A stretch of 64,000 nt of DNA from Pelomonas dachongensis (GCF_043555865.1 NZ_JBIGHY010000002.1:310001-374000); one strand, 5' to 3'. Shown: positions 38,296-47,543, counted from the first letter of the stretch. A program made the numbers and translations. The notes: generated by a model from the letters alone, not told the origin.

Positions 38296-38306
38296 GGAAC
38301 GAGCCC

Positions 38307-40091
38307 GTGACCCTGTCGACCGACAAAGACCCGGCATCGCCCGAACCGGCCCAGGCCGACTGGCTGCGCGAGCTGCTGGAGCCGCTGCGGCCAGCCTACC
38401 GCCAGGCATTGACGTTAGGCCTGCTGATCAACCTCATCGCGGTGGGTTCGGCGGTGTACGCGCTGCAGGTCTACGACCGTGTCGTGGCGCATGCCGGCTA
38501 CTCGTCGCTGGTGGCGCTGACGGTGGGCATGTTCATCGCCATCGCGTTCGACCATGTGCTGCGCGCCGGCCGCGCCCAGCTGCTTCAGCGCGTGGGTGTG
38601 CGCATCGAGGCCGAGATCGCGCGGCGCGCCTTCCAGCGGCTGATGAACCTGCCCGCGCTCGTGCTGGAAAGCCGCCCGCCGGCCTACTGGCAGACCGTGT
38701 TCCGCGACATCGAGCTGGTGCGCGCCACCTGCGCCGGCGCCACGGCGCTGCTGCTGATCGACCTGCCCTTCCTGCTGCTGTCGCTGGTGCTGCTGGCCCT
38801 GATCGCCTGGCCGCTGCTGCCGCTGGCGTTGGTGACCATCGCCGCCTTCGCGATGCTGGCTTGGCGCTCCGGCCGCGTCACACGGCAGGCAGCCGAGTCC
38901 GAGCGGGCCAAGCTGATCGGCCGTGACGCGGCCATCGCGGAGCTGGCCGGCGCGCGCCTGCTGCTGAAGACGGCCGGCGCGGGCGCCACCGCCCATGCGC
39001 GCTGGGAGCAGCAGTACGCCACCTGGATGGCCGAATCGCTGACACGCAGCCGCGCGTCCGACCACTACCGCGACCTCGCCCACGGCATGACGACGATCAA
39101 CTCCGTCGTCACCACCGGGTTCGGCGCGCTGGCCATCCTGGCCAACCTGATGACCATGGGCGCGCTGATCGCCGCCAACATGCTGGCCGGCCGCATGGTG
39201 GCGCCGCTGGTGCAGCTGGTGGGGCAATGGCAGTCCATCGGCCAGTTCATGGCCGCCCGCAAGCGGCTGGACGCGCTTTTCGCCACGGCCCAGGACCGCA
39301 GCGAGACCGGCATCGCCCTGCCCCGCCCGCACGGCGCGCTGCGCATGGACTGCGCCGGCTTCACCTACCCGCGCAGCCCGCAGCCGCAGCTGCAGGCGCT
39401 GTCGGGCCAGATCGGGCCGTTCGGCCTGCACGCCGTCATTGGCGCCAACGGCAGCGGCAAGAGCACGCTGCTCAAGCTGCTGCGCGGCCTGTACTCGCCC
39501 AGCGAGGGCCGGGTCTTGCTGGACGACGGCGACATGGCGCAGTTCTCGCAGGCCGACCTGTCGCGCTGGATCGGCTACCTGCCGCAGCAGGTGCAGCTGG
39601 TGTCGGGCAGCATCCGCGACAACATCGCGCTGGCTGAGCCGGGCATCGCCGACGAGCTGGTCATCGCCGCCGCCCGCCGCGCCGGTGCGCACGACTTCAT
39701 CATGGCCCTGCCCGATGGCTACGCCACCGAGGTGGGCGAAGCCGGCGGCCGCTTCTCGGGCGGCGAGCGCAAGCGCATCGCCATCGCCCAGGTGCTGCTG
39801 CGCGACCCGCCGGTGCTGCTGCTGGACGAGCCCACCGCCGACCTCGACCACGAGGCCGAGCAGGCCTTCCTCCAGACGCTGCGCACCCTCGCCCCCGACC
39901 ACACCGTCGTCACCGTCACGCACAGCATCGCCGTGCTCAACCAGTGCAACGGCGTGGTGATGCTGGACAAGGGCCGCATCAGCGCCGCCGGCCCAGCCCG
40001 CCAGGTGCTGGCCGCACTCGCCACGCAGCGCGCCAGGCCCGCAGCGCCGCCGCAGGACAAGCAACCGGACCCGCATCTTGAAAACGCCTGA
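38307..40091 (+). CDS. Type I secretion ABC permease/ATPase
   Basis: The inner-membrane export engine, 594 residues long. After a short cytoplasmic lead of about 35 residues, six membrane helices occupy about 35-310, and the nucleotide-binding domain about 345-565. Walker A is GANGSGKST at 379-387. The signature is FSGGE at 483-487, and Walker B is VLLLDE at 503-508 followed by PTADLD. No C39 peptidase or C39-like domain is present, which places it with PrtD-type rather than LapB/HlyB-type exporters. It starts at GTG 38307, 11 bp after the giant gene, and its stop lies close to the adaptor start, indicating one operon. Confidence 0.93.
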   Translation: MTLSTDKDPASPEPAQADWLRELLEPLRPAYRQALTLGLLINLIAVGSAVYALQVYDRVVAHAGYSSLVALTVGMFIAIAFDHVLRAGRAQLLQRVGVRIEAEIARRAFQRLMNLPALVLESRPPAYWQTVFRDIELVRATCAGATALLLIDLPFLLLSLVLLALIAWPLLPLALVTIAAFAMLAWRSGRVTRQAAESERAKLIGRDAAIAELAGARLLLKTAGAGATAHARWEQQYATWMAESLTRSRASDHYRDLAHGMTTINSVVTTGFGALAILANLMTMGALIAANMLAGRMVAPLVQLVGQWQSIGQFMAARKRLDALFATAQDRSETGIALPRPHGALRMDCAGFTYPRSPQPQLQALSGQIGPFGLHAVIGANGSGKSTLLKLLRGLYSPSEGRVLLDDGDMAQFSQADLSRWIGYLPQQVQLVSGSIRDNIALAEPGIADELVIAAARRAGAHDFIMALPDGYATEVGEAGGRFSGGERKRIAIAQVLLRDPPVLLLDEPTADLDHEAEQAFLQTLRTLAPDHTVVTVTHSIAVLNQCNGVVMLDKGRISAAGPARQVLAALATQRARPAAPPQDKQPDPHLENA

Positions 40092-40095
40092 CACG

Positions 40096-41412
40096 ATGGC
40101 GCTCCCCGCCGCAAACACACCGCCTGACCGGCTCGACGGCCTCATCGAACGCACCGGCCCGCCCGTCTGGCGCCGCGCCGACAGGCGCCTGACGGTGCTG
40201 ATGCTGGCCGCGCTGGGCTGGTGCTTCATTGGCCAAGTCGACCAGGTCGTCACTGCGCCGGGCAAGGTCGTGCCGCAGGACAAGGTCAAGGTGGTCCAGC
40301 ATCTGGAGGGCGGCATCGTCAAGCGACTGGTAGCGCGCGAGAACAGCACCGTGAAGGCGGGCGACCCGCTCGTGGAGCTGGACCTGGCCACCGGCGGCAT
40401 CAACCTGTCCGAGATGGCGGCACGACGCGCTGCGCTGCAGTTCGCCAAGGCGCGGCTGGAGGCTGAATCGCAGGGCACCACGCCGCGCTTCCCGCAAGAC
40501 CTGGCCCTCACCTATCCAGCCGTGGCCGAGGCCGAACGCTCCACCTACAAGGCCCGGCGCGAGGAGCTTGCCGGCGCGCTGGACGCCTTCAGCGGCCAAA
40601 GCTCGCAGGGCTCGCAGCGCGTGGCGGAGCTGCAGGCCAAGCTCGCGTCGCTGAACGCCAGCCTCAAGCTCGCGCAGCAGGAGCTGGCGGTGTCGGAAGA
40701 GCTGGTCAAGGACAAGCTGGCCTCGCAGCTGGACCACTTCCAGCGCAAGGCCGCCGTGGAGCGCCTCAAGGGCGAAGTGGCCATGACGACGCAGGCCATC
40801 CCCGGCGCACAGGCCGGCCAGACCGAATCGGCCGGCCGCCGCCGCGAGGAAGAGGCGCGCTTCCGGCGCCGCGCGGCCGATGAGCTGGGCGAGCTGGAGC
40901 GCAAGCTCGCCAGCCTCGACCAGGAACTCAGCCGCGCCACCGCGCAGGAAAGCCGCGCCATCATCCGCGCCCCCATCGCTGGCATCGTGCGCAACGTGCG
41001 CTACCAGTCGGCCGGCAACGTTGTGAAGCCGGGCGAGCCCATCATGGAGATCGTGCCGGTGGGCGAGGAGCTGGTCATCGAGGTCAGCCTCAACCCGGCC
41101 GACCGCGGCTACGTGAGCCTCAACCAGCCGGCACTGGTGAAGATCTCGGCCTACGACTTCTTCCGCCACGGCGGCCTGGAAGGCAAGGTCACCGCCATCG
41201 CCGCCGACACCGACGTGGGCAAGGACGAGCACCCCTTCTACCGCGTGACCATCAGCACCAAGAAGAGCTGGCTGGGCAGCACCGCCGGCCACCTGCCGAT
41301 CACGCCGGGCATGGTCGGCGAGGTCGACATCCACGCTGACTCGCAGTCCATCTTCTGGCTGCTGATCAAGCCGGTGCTCAAGCTCAAGCACGAGGCGTTC
41401 AGGGAAGTCTGA
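40096..41412 (+). CDS. HlyD family type I secretion periplasmic adaptor
   Basis: A membrane-fusion protein of 438 residues: one N-terminal membrane helix near residue 35, a lipoyl-like half (HLEGGIVKRL, ENSTVKAGDPLVELD), a long coiled-coil hairpin at about 120-290, then the second lipoyl half (APIAGIVRNV) and a beta-barrel domain. It bridges the ABC protein and the TolC channel. ATG 40096 is used here. An in-frame TTG at 40078 inside the ABC gene would add six residues and overlap that gene; neither has a strong Shine-Dalgarno sequence. Confidence 0.93.
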   Translation: MALPAANTPPDRLDGLIERTGPPVWRRADRRLTVLMLAALGWCFIGQVDQVVTAPGKVVPQDKVKVVQHLEGGIVKRLVARENSTVKAGDPLVELDLATGGINLSEMAARRAALQFAKARLEAESQGTTPRFPQDLALTYPAVAEAERSTYKARREELAGALDAFSGQSSQGSQRVAELQAKLASLNASLKLAQQELAVSEELVKDKLASQLDHFQRKAAVERLKGEVAMTTQAIPGAQAGQTESAGRRREEEARFRRRAADELGELERKLASLDQELSRATAQESRAIIRAPIAGIVRNVRYQSAGNVVKPGEPIMEIVPVGEELVIEVSLNPADRGYVSLNQPALVKISAYDFFRHGGLEGKVTAIAADTDVGKDEHPFYRVTISTKKSWLGSTAGHLPITPGMVGEVDIHADSQSIFWLLIKPVLKLKHEAFREV

Positions 41413-41463
41413 GGCCCCTCGCTCGCATCCATCCACATCAACACAACACAAAAGGACAACGAC

Positions 41464-42831
41464 ATGGGACGTGTACCCAAAGCCTTGCTGGCGATCTCGA
41501 TCGCCCAGATGCTGGCGTCACCCGCGCTGGCCCGCCCGCTCGAAGAGGAGCTGCGCAACCTGATGGTGGCGCATCCGTTGCTCAAGTCGACGCGCCTGTC
41601 GGTGGAAGCGTCGGACAGGAGCCGCGCCGCCGCGCGCGCCGCCTACCTGCCGCGCGTCAATCTCACGGCCGATGCCGGCCGGGAGTCCATCACGACGCGC
41701 AGCTACAGCAACGGCAACATCACGCCGCCCATTGACACCGACCTGAACCGGCGCAAGGCCGGCGTGGTGGTGGAGCAGAACCTGTACGCCGGGGGCCGCA
41801 CCGATGCGGCGGTGGCCGCGGCGGGCGTGGACGTGCAGCTTCAGGACAGCAACCTCCAGACCACCACGCAGGACGTGTTGCTGGAAGGCGTGACCGCGTA
41901 TGTGCAGATGGCGCGCTACCTGACGCTGGCGTCGCTGGCGCGCCGCAACGAGGAAACCACGCAGCAGCAGCTGGACCTCGAGAACACGCGCGTGGAGCGC
42001 GGCGGCGGCATTGCGGTGGACGCGATGGCCGCGCGCGTGCGCCTGCAGCTGGTGAAGGAACGCCGCGTGTTCTACGCGCAGGGCCTGCGCGAAGCGGTGG
42101 CGAACTACCAACAGGTGTTCGGCCATGAACCCGACATGCGCACGCTGCAGCAGGTCGGCATCTTCTACGACCGCCTGCCCAAGACGCTGGACGAGGCGCT
42201 GGCCCAGGCCCGCGACCTGAGCCCGCGCGTCAAGGAGGCGGTGTTGCAGTCGCAGAAGGCCCAGGCGCTGTCGCGGGTCGAGCGCGCCGCCTACCTGCCC
42301 AGCGTCGACTTGGTGGCCGCGCAGCTGAAGGATGTCAATGCCAATGCCCTCGCCCGCCGCGATGAAACCTCGCTGCTGCTGCGCCTGAGCTGGCCGCTGT
42401 TCTCCGGCTTCGAGACGCAGAACCGCGTGGCCGCCGCCACCACCAACCACCAGGCGCTCGTCGAGCGCGAGGCGGCGGTGAACAACCGCGTAGCCGAGTC
42501 GGTGCGCGTGACGTGGAACCAGCTCATCAACGGTCGCGAACGCGAAGAACTGCTGGAAGGCGCTGCCACCATCTCCTACGACGTGATGCAAAGCCGCAAG
42601 CGCCTGCGCGATGCTGGACGTGAGACTGTCATCTTCGTGCTGGACGCCGAGGTCGAGTATTACGGTGCGCTGTCCAACCGCGTCAACGCGATGCACGACT
42701 CCGTGCTGGCCAGCTATCGCCTGCTGGCCGCCCTGGGCGCGCTGACTCCCGCCACGCTGGGGCTGGAGAACGGCGGTTTTGCGCTGCCGCTCAGGCCCTT
42801 CAATCCGGACGCGGCAGCCATCCTGCGCTGA
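41464..42831 (+). CDS. TolC family outer membrane channel of the type I system
   Basis: A precursor of 455 residues with a signal peptide ending SPALA and two repeats of long amphipathic helices plus beta segments. The segment VEQNLYAGGRTDAAVAAA and its counterpart LSWPLFSGFETQNRVAAA mark the two homologous halves, as in AggA/LapE-like TolC proteins. AAGGA lies 10 nt before the ATG. It follows the HlyD gene by 51 bp and completes the exporter. It is clearly distinct from the TolC gene at 6958-8304. Confidence 0.93.
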   Translation: MGRVPKALLAISIAQMLASPALARPLEEELRNLMVAHPLLKSTRLSVEASDRSRAAARAAYLPRVNLTADAGRESITTRSYSNGNITPPIDTDLNRRKAGVVVEQNLYAGGRTDAAVAAAGVDVQLQDSNLQTTTQDVLLEGVTAYVQMARYLTLASLARRNEETTQQQLDLENTRVERGGGIAVDAMAARVRLQLVKERRVFYAQGLREAVANYQQVFGHEPDMRTLQQVGIFYDRLPKTLDEALAQARDLSPRVKEAVLQSQKAQALSRVERAAYLPSVDLVAAQLKDVNANALARRDETSLLLRLSWPLFSGFETQNRVAAATTNHQALVEREAAVNNRVAESVRVTWNQLINGREREELLEGAATISYDVMQSRKRLRDAGRETVIFVLDAEVEYYGALSNRVNAMHDSVLASYRLLAALGALTPATLGLENGGFALPLRPFNPDAAAILR

Positions 42832-42916
42832 TCACACCGCACCGCATCCCACGCTCCCCGCCCGGCCATGCGCCGGGTTTCTTTTTGCTTTCTCGCCAGG
42901 AGGAGTCGACCGCATC

Positions 42917-42941
42917 GCAAATGATATCGATTCCCATTATC
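42917..42941 (+). promoter_or_regulatory. Candidate Fur box
   Basis: The AT-rich sequence ATGATATCGATTCCCATTATC fragment region at 42921-42941 keeps the Fur layout of ATGATA and ATTATC arms in inverted orientation. It sits about 70 bp before a TonB-dependent receptor start, in an otherwise GC-rich gap. Confidence 0.55.
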
Positions 42942-43010
42942 GATTAACATTGCATTGCAAACACACATTTCCCCCGTCAAGCGCCCTCACACCGACCTCT
43001 GGCAATTCCC

Positions 43011-45128
43011 GTGACCTTCTTGCGCCTCTGCCCGCTCGCTCTTGCCCTGGTACCGACCGCCGCCGCGATCGCCCAACAGTCCGTCGATCCCCAATTGGAG
43101 CGCGTGGTGGTGACCGCGACGCGCGGCACCAAGGCCATCGACAAGATTCCGGGGGCCGTCTCAGTCATCACGGCGCAGGAGATCGAGACTCAGACGCTGG
43201 TGGCCGAGGACCTGAGCGCGGTGCTGTCGGTGCTGGCACCTTCCTATGCCCCGTCGCGCCAGAAGCTGACCAGCTTCGGCGAATCGATGCGCGGGCGGAC
43301 GGCGCTGCTGCTGTTCGACGGCGTGCCGCAAAGCAACCCATTGCGCAACGGCGCCCGCGAGGGGTACTTCGCCGACCCGTCGCTGATCGAGCGCATCGAG
43401 ATCATCTCCGGCGCCTCCGCCGCCCAGGGCCTGGGTGCGACGGGCGGCATCATCAACTTCATCTCCAAGACCCCGCGCGAGCCCGGCACGCGCCAGCGCG
43501 TCGAGCTGAAGTACGGCACGCAGGGCCACAGCGACGACGCGCTGTGGAAGGCCGGCTACACGCTGGAACACAAGGGCGGCTTCGACGCGTTGCTGCACGT
43601 CGGCGCCACGCTGCGTGGCCTGGGGGTGGACGGCGACGGCCGCCGCCTCGGCCTGGAAGCCGTGCAGGGCGACACGCAGGACTCGCGCGCCGGCGACGTG
43701 TTCCTGAAGCTGGGCCACGACTTCGGCGCCCAGCGACTGCAGTTCTCGTTCAACAAGTTCCGCCTCGAAGGCGACGGCGACTGGAAGCCGGTGCCCGGCA
43801 ACCGCGCGACCGGCCAACTCACCGGCGCCACGCCCGGTACGCCGCCAGGCATCCCGCCGCGCAACGACGTGCGGACCGTATCGCTGGACTGGAGCCATGC
43901 CAACCTCGCCGGTGGCCATGCGCGCGCGCAGGTCTACAAGCAGGACTTCGCCGCGCTCTACGGTGCCACGGCCGCGACGACATTCCAGGACACCACCATC
44001 GCGCCCCAGGGCCAGCTGATGGACCAGTCCGAAGTCGTCGCCGACAAGGCCGGCGTCAAGCTGAGCTGGGTGCGGCCCGACCTTGTCGTCGACGGGCTGG
44101 AACTGACCACCGGCCTGGACTGGCTGAAGGACACGTCGCAGCAACGCCTCGCGCTGACCGGCCGCAGCTGGGTACCGCCGCTGAAGTTCACCAGCATCGC
44201 ACCGTTCGCGCAGCTGGAGTACGAATTCGGTCCCGTCACCGTGCGTGGCGGCGCGCGCCGCGAAAGCGCGAACCTGAAGGTCGACAGTTACCGCACACTG
44301 GCCTTCTACAAGAACACGGCGGTGCAGGGCGGCGAGCGCAGCTTCAGTCAATGGGTCAAGAGCCTGGGCGCGGTCTGGCGTCTCGGCGGTGGCTGGTCCA
44401 CCTTCGTGTCGTACAACGAAGGCTTCGGCGTGCCCGACGTGGGCCTGGTGCTGCGCGCGGTCAACACGGCCAACCAGTCCGTGGACAGGCTGATCTCGCT
44501 GGAGCCCGTCGTCACCGACAACCGCGAAGTGGGCCTGGCCTGGCGCGGCCGGCTGGGCAGCTTCTCCGCGTCGGCCTACGACTCGCGCTCCAACCTCGGC
44601 TCGCAGATCCGCGTCGACGCCGCCACCGGCGTCGGCAGCGTGCTACGCGTGCCGGTGCGCGTGAAGGGCGTGGAGTTCAGCGGCGAGCTCAGGCCGCTGC
44701 AGGACTGGACGCTCAGCGCCAGCTACGCGCGCACCCGCGGCACGACCGCCGCCCAGCCCGACACGCCGCTGGACGTGACACTGGGCGCGCGCTCGCAGGG
44801 GCCGGACAAGCTCGTGCTGGCCGCCGCCTGGCAGTTCGCGCACAAGGTCAACGTGCGGGTGCAGGCCACGCGCCTGGCCTCGCGCCACATCAACACCGGG
44901 CGCGTCGTGGGCACGTCGAAGCTGGAGGAGAACTTCGACGGCTACACGCTGGCCGATCTGGCCGTCACCTACCGCACGGCCTTCGGTGATTTCGGTGTCG
45001 GCATCGAGAACCTGTTCGACCGCCAGTACGTTGGCTACTACGCGCAGTCCAACCCCGCCGGCACCAACGACGACTACTTCGCTGGCCGCGGCCGCACGCT
45101 GACGGTCAGCTGGCGCCGCAGCTTCTGA
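43011..45128 (+). CDS. TonB-dependent (siderophore-type) receptor
   Basis: An outer-membrane receptor of 705 residues. The signal peptide ends AAAIAQQ. A TonB box-like segment (ERVVVTATR) and plug domain follow to about residue 160 (RIEIISGASAAQGLGATGG, INFISKTP), then a 22-strand-type barrel ending in SWRRSF with the terminal Phe. It starts at GTG 43011. A Fur-like site upstream and an overlapping PepSY membrane gene downstream point to ferric-siderophore or similar iron-chelate uptake. The specific ligand is unknown. Confidence 0.92.
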   Translation: MTFLRLCPLALALVPTAAAIAQQSVDPQLERVVVTATRGTKAIDKIPGAVSVITAQEIETQTLVAEDLSAVLSVLAPSYAPSRQKLTSFGESMRGRTALLLFDGVPQSNPLRNGAREGYFADPSLIERIEIISGASAAQGLGATGGIINFISKTPREPGTRQRVELKYGTQGHSDDALWKAGYTLEHKGGFDALLHVGATLRGLGVDGDGRRLGLEAVQGDTQDSRAGDVFLKLGHDFGAQRLQFSFNKFRLEGDGDWKPVPGNRATGQLTGATPGTPPGIPPRNDVRTVSLDWSHANLAGGHARAQVYKQDFAALYGATAATTFQDTTIAPQGQLMDQSEVVADKAGVKLSWVRPDLVVDGLELTTGLDWLKDTSQQRLALTGRSWVPPLKFTSIAPFAQLEYEFGPVTVRGGARRESANLKVDSYRTLAFYKNTAVQGGERSFSQWVKSLGAVWRLGGGWSTFVSYNEGFGVPDVGLVLRAVNTANQSVDRLISLEPVVTDNREVGLAWRGRLGSFSASAYDSRSNLGSQIRVDAATGVGSVLRVPVRVKGVEFSGELRPLQDWTLSASYARTRGTTAAQPDTPLDVTLGARSQGPDKLVLAAAWQFAHKVNVRVQATRLASRHINTGRVVGTSKLEENFDGYTLADLAVTYRTAFGDFGVGIENLFDRQYVGYYAQSNPAGTNDDYFAGRGRTLTVSWRRSF

Positions 45129-46186
45129 TGCGCCGCTTCTGGCTGAAGCTGCATCGCTGGCTCGCGCTGGCTCTGGGCTTGCCGCTGATCGTCGTCGCAC
45201 TGCTGGGCAGCAGCCTCGTGGTGCTGAAGCCGCTGGACCGCTGGCTCAACGCCGAGTTGTTCGGCGTGCCGCCCGCCCCCACCGCGCCTGACCTGTTGGA
45301 GCGCACCCGCGGGCAATTGCAGGGCGAGTTCGGTGCCGGCGCGTCCTTCGTGCTGCGCCCGCCGCGCGAGGCGGGCGAGAGCCTGCGTGCGACGGTCCGC
45401 GGGCCGTGGGAAGGCTTCGTGTACTTCGACCCACGAGACGCCCGCGAACTCGGCCGCCGTGGCGAGCGCGAGGGGTTGTTCAACTTCGTCTTCGAGCTGC
45501 ACAGCACGCTGCTGATGAACGACGCCGGTAAGCCGCTGCTCGCGGTGCTGGCGTTGAGCTATGTGGTGCTGCTGGTCGGTGGCCTCGTGCTGTGGTGGCC
45601 CAAGCGGTGGAAGAAGGCCTTCGCCCTGGCGTTGGACCGCGGCCTGCTGCGCGGGCTGTTCGACCTGCACCGCAGCTTCGGCGCAATGCTGGGCCTGCTG
45701 ATCGCCGTGCCCGTGGCCACCGGCGCCTACATGGCCTGGAAGCCGCTGCCGCAGGCGGTGACGTCGCTCTCGGGCCGGGCTCCGCTGTCGCCGCCCAAGG
45801 TCACAGCGGTGGACCCTGCTGCCCCACCGGCAACGCTGGACACGTTGGTCGAGACCGCGTCCGCCCTCTTCGGCGGCGCGCCGGTGGGCTTCGTGGCGCT
45901 GCCCGCCGGCTCCGCCAAGCCGGTCCGCGTGCGGCTGGTGCTTCCCGATGACCCTCACCCCAACGGCCTGACGTCGGTCTGGCTGCACCCGCAAACCGGC
46001 ACCGTGCTGCGCGCCGACCGCTGGAACGAGCTGGACCCCGGCTCCCGGGCCAACAGCGTCATCTACCCGCTGCACACCGGCGAGCTCGGCGGCCTCGTCA
46101 TGGAAACGCTCAATGCGCTGCTGGGCCTGGCCCTCGTCTCGCTCGGCGTGACGGGCCTGTGTCTGTGGTGGCTGCGGCGCAAGTAG
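45128..46186 (+). CDS. PepSY-associated membrane protein, likely siderophore-iron reductase type
   Basis: A PepSY_TM family protein of 352 residues with four membrane helices: near 12-32, 135-158, 180-205 and 325-348. The N-terminal pattern RRFWLKLHRWLALALGLP and the second HSTLLMN and DLHRSFGAMLGL segments carry the conserved His residues thought to hold heme in related iron reductases. The ATG overlaps the receptor stop by one base (TGATG), so the two form a tight operon. The likely role is reductive release of iron from the imported chelate; this is inferred from context. Confidence 0.87.
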   Translation: MRRFWLKLHRWLALALGLPLIVVALLGSSLVVLKPLDRWLNAELFGVPPAPTAPDLLERTRGQLQGEFGAGASFVLRPPREAGESLRATVRGPWEGFVYFDPRDARELGRRGEREGLFNFVFELHSTLLMNDAGKPLLAVLALSYVVLLVGGLVLWWPKRWKKAFALALDRGLLRGLFDLHRSFGAMLGLLIAVPVATGAYMAWKPLPQAVTSLSGRAPLSPPKVTAVDPAAPPATLDTLVETASALFGGAPVGFVALPAGSAKPVRVRLVLPDDPHPNGLTSVWLHPQTGTVLRADRWNELDPGSRANSVIYPLHTGELGGLVMETLNALLGLALVSLGVTGLCLWWLRRK

Positions 46187-46242
46187 CGTCCTGTGCCAGG
46201 TTGCCGCGGTCGAGGCGACACCTTTGACGCCACGCTGGGCGT

Positions 46243-46248
46243 GACAAT
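46243..46248 (+). promoter_or_regulatory. -10-like hexamer close to RIO kinase start
   Basis: GACAAT ends 6 nt before the ATG at 46255, and no Shine-Dalgarno sequence intervenes. The arrangement matches that before map, earP and ygfZ. Confidence 0.33.
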
Positions 46249-46254
46249 CGCGCC

Positions 46255-47094
46255 ATGAAAGCACCCGCCCGCCTGCAGGCACTGATGGATGAAGGCCTGA
46301 TCGACAGCGTCGTGCGGCAGCTCAAAAGCGGCAAGGAAGCCGATGTCTACGTCGTGCGCTGCGGCGAGGAGACTTGCGCCGCCAAGGTCTACAAGGAGGC
46401 CAACAAGCGCGGTTTCCGCCAGGCCGTCGACTACACCGAGAACCGCAAGGTCCGCAACAGCCGGCAGGCGCGCGCGATGAGCAAGCGCACCGCCTATGGC
46501 CGGCAGCAGCAGGAAGCGGCTTGGCAGAGCGCCGAAGTGGACGCGCTGTACCGGCTGGCCGCAGCCGGCGTGCGCGTGCCGCGCCCGGGCAACTTCCACG
46601 ACGGCGTGCTGCTGATGGAACTGGTGGCCGACGCATACGGCGACGCAGCACCGCGCCTGAACGACCTGACTTTCACCGCCGCCGAGGCGCAGCAACACCA
46701 TGCGACGCTGATCGACGAGGTGGTGCGCATGCTGTGCGCCGGCGTCATCCACGGCGACCTGTCGGAGTTCAATGTGCTGCTGGCGGCCGATGGCCCCGTC
46801 ATCATCGATCTGCCGCAGGCTGTTGACGCGGCGGGCAACAACCATGCACCCCGCATGCTGATGCGCGATGTCGACAACCTGCGCAACTTCTTCGGCCAAC
46901 ATGCACCGGCACTGCTGGCCACGCAGTACGGCCCCGAGATCTGGTCGCTCTACGCGGCCGGCCTGCTGGTGCCCGGTATGCCGCTGACAGGGCACTACGA
47001 ACACAAGGCTGGCGATGTGGACTTGTCGGCCGTGCTGCGAGAGATCGAAGATGCCCGGCTGGAAGAGTCAGCGCGGCTGCTGCGCATGGGTTGA
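46255..47094 (+). CDS. RIO1-like atypical protein kinase
   Basis: A protein of 279 residues of the bacterial RIO1/PA4780-like kinase family. The N-lobe has SGKEADVYVV (about 23-32) and an invariant Lys in CAAKVYKE. The catalytic loop is HGDLSEFNVLL (about 166), and the metal-binding segment is IIDLPQAVD (about 182), where D-L-P replaces DFG as in RIO enzymes. Substrates in bacteria are not established; archaeal and eukaryotic relatives act in ribosome maturation. It is a single gene on the plus strand, facing leftward genes. Confidence 0.88.
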   Translation: MKAPARLQALMDEGLIDSVVRQLKSGKEADVYVVRCGEETCAAKVYKEANKRGFRQAVDYTENRKVRNSRQARAMSKRTAYGRQQQEAAWQSAEVDALYRLAAAGVRVPRPGNFHDGVLLMELVADAYGDAAPRLNDLTFTAAEAQQHHATLIDEVVRMLCAGVIHGDLSEFNVLLAADGPVIIDLPQAVDAAGNNHAPRMLMRDVDNLRNFFGQHAPALLATQYGPEIWSLYAAGLLVPGMPLTGHYEHKAGDVDLSAVLREIEDARLEESARLLRMG

Positions 47095-47123
47095 TACCCG
47101 CGCGGCACCCCCATGGCAGGGAC

Positions 47124-47154
47124 AAAAAAACCACCTGTCTTTCAAGCCAGGTGG
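47124..47154 (-). terminator. Rho-independent terminator of tRNA-Val
   Basis: Read on the minus strand, CCACCTG (47154-47148) and CAGGTGG (47137-47131) form a 7-bp stem followed by seven T (47130-47124). It lies 18 bp beyond the tRNA-Val 3' end. Confidence 0.75.
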
Positions 47155-47172
47155 CGGAACTGCAGGTGTTCT

Positions 47173-47247
47173 TGGTGGGTGCTGACGGGATCGAACCGCC
47201 GACCGACGCCGTGTAAAGGCGCTGCTCTACCGCTGAGCTAAGCACCC
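47173..47247 (-). tRNA. tRNA-Val (anticodon TAC)
   Basis: On the minus strand 75 nt form a cloverleaf: acceptor GGGTGCT/AGCACCC, D arm GCTC/GAGC, anticodon stem GCGCC/GGCGT around loop TTTACAC (anticodon TAC), and T loop TTCGATC, with an encoded CCA end. It lies 23 bp downstream of the HU gene. Confidence 0.95.
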
Positions 47248-47270
47248 GGTGAAAACCGGTCGAATTGAAT

Positions 47271-47543
47271 TCAGTTCACGGCGTCCTTGAGGGCCTTGCC
47301 TGGCTTGAACTTGGGCACCTTGGCCGACTTGATCTTGATCGCCTCGTTGGTGCGCGGGTTGCGGCCGGTGCGCGCGGCGCGCTTGGTAACGCTGAACGTG
47401 CCGAAGCCTACCAGAGAGACGGTGCCGTTCTTCTTCAGCGTGGTCTTCACGCCACCGATGACGGCTTCGAGCGCGCGGCCCGCGGCAGCCTTGGAAATGT
47501 CGGCCTGCTTGGCGATGTGCTCGATCAATTCTGACTTGTTCAC
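47271..47543 (-). CDS. hupB: HU family nucleoid DNA-binding protein
   Basis: A histone-like protein of 90 residues that bends and compacts DNA. It has the full HU pattern: MNKSELIEHIAKQADISKA at the N-terminus, VGFGTFSV, and the DNA-binding arm RTGRNPRTNEAIKI. The length is standard. It is followed directly by tRNA-Val on the same strand. The symbol hupB is by convention in beta-proteobacteria; alpha and beta subunits cannot be told apart here. Confidence 0.95.
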   Translation of the reverse strand: MNKSELIEHIAKQADISKAAAGRALEAVIGGVKTTLKKNGTVSLVGFGTFSVTKRAARTGRNPRTNEAIKIKSAKVPKFKPGKALKDAVN

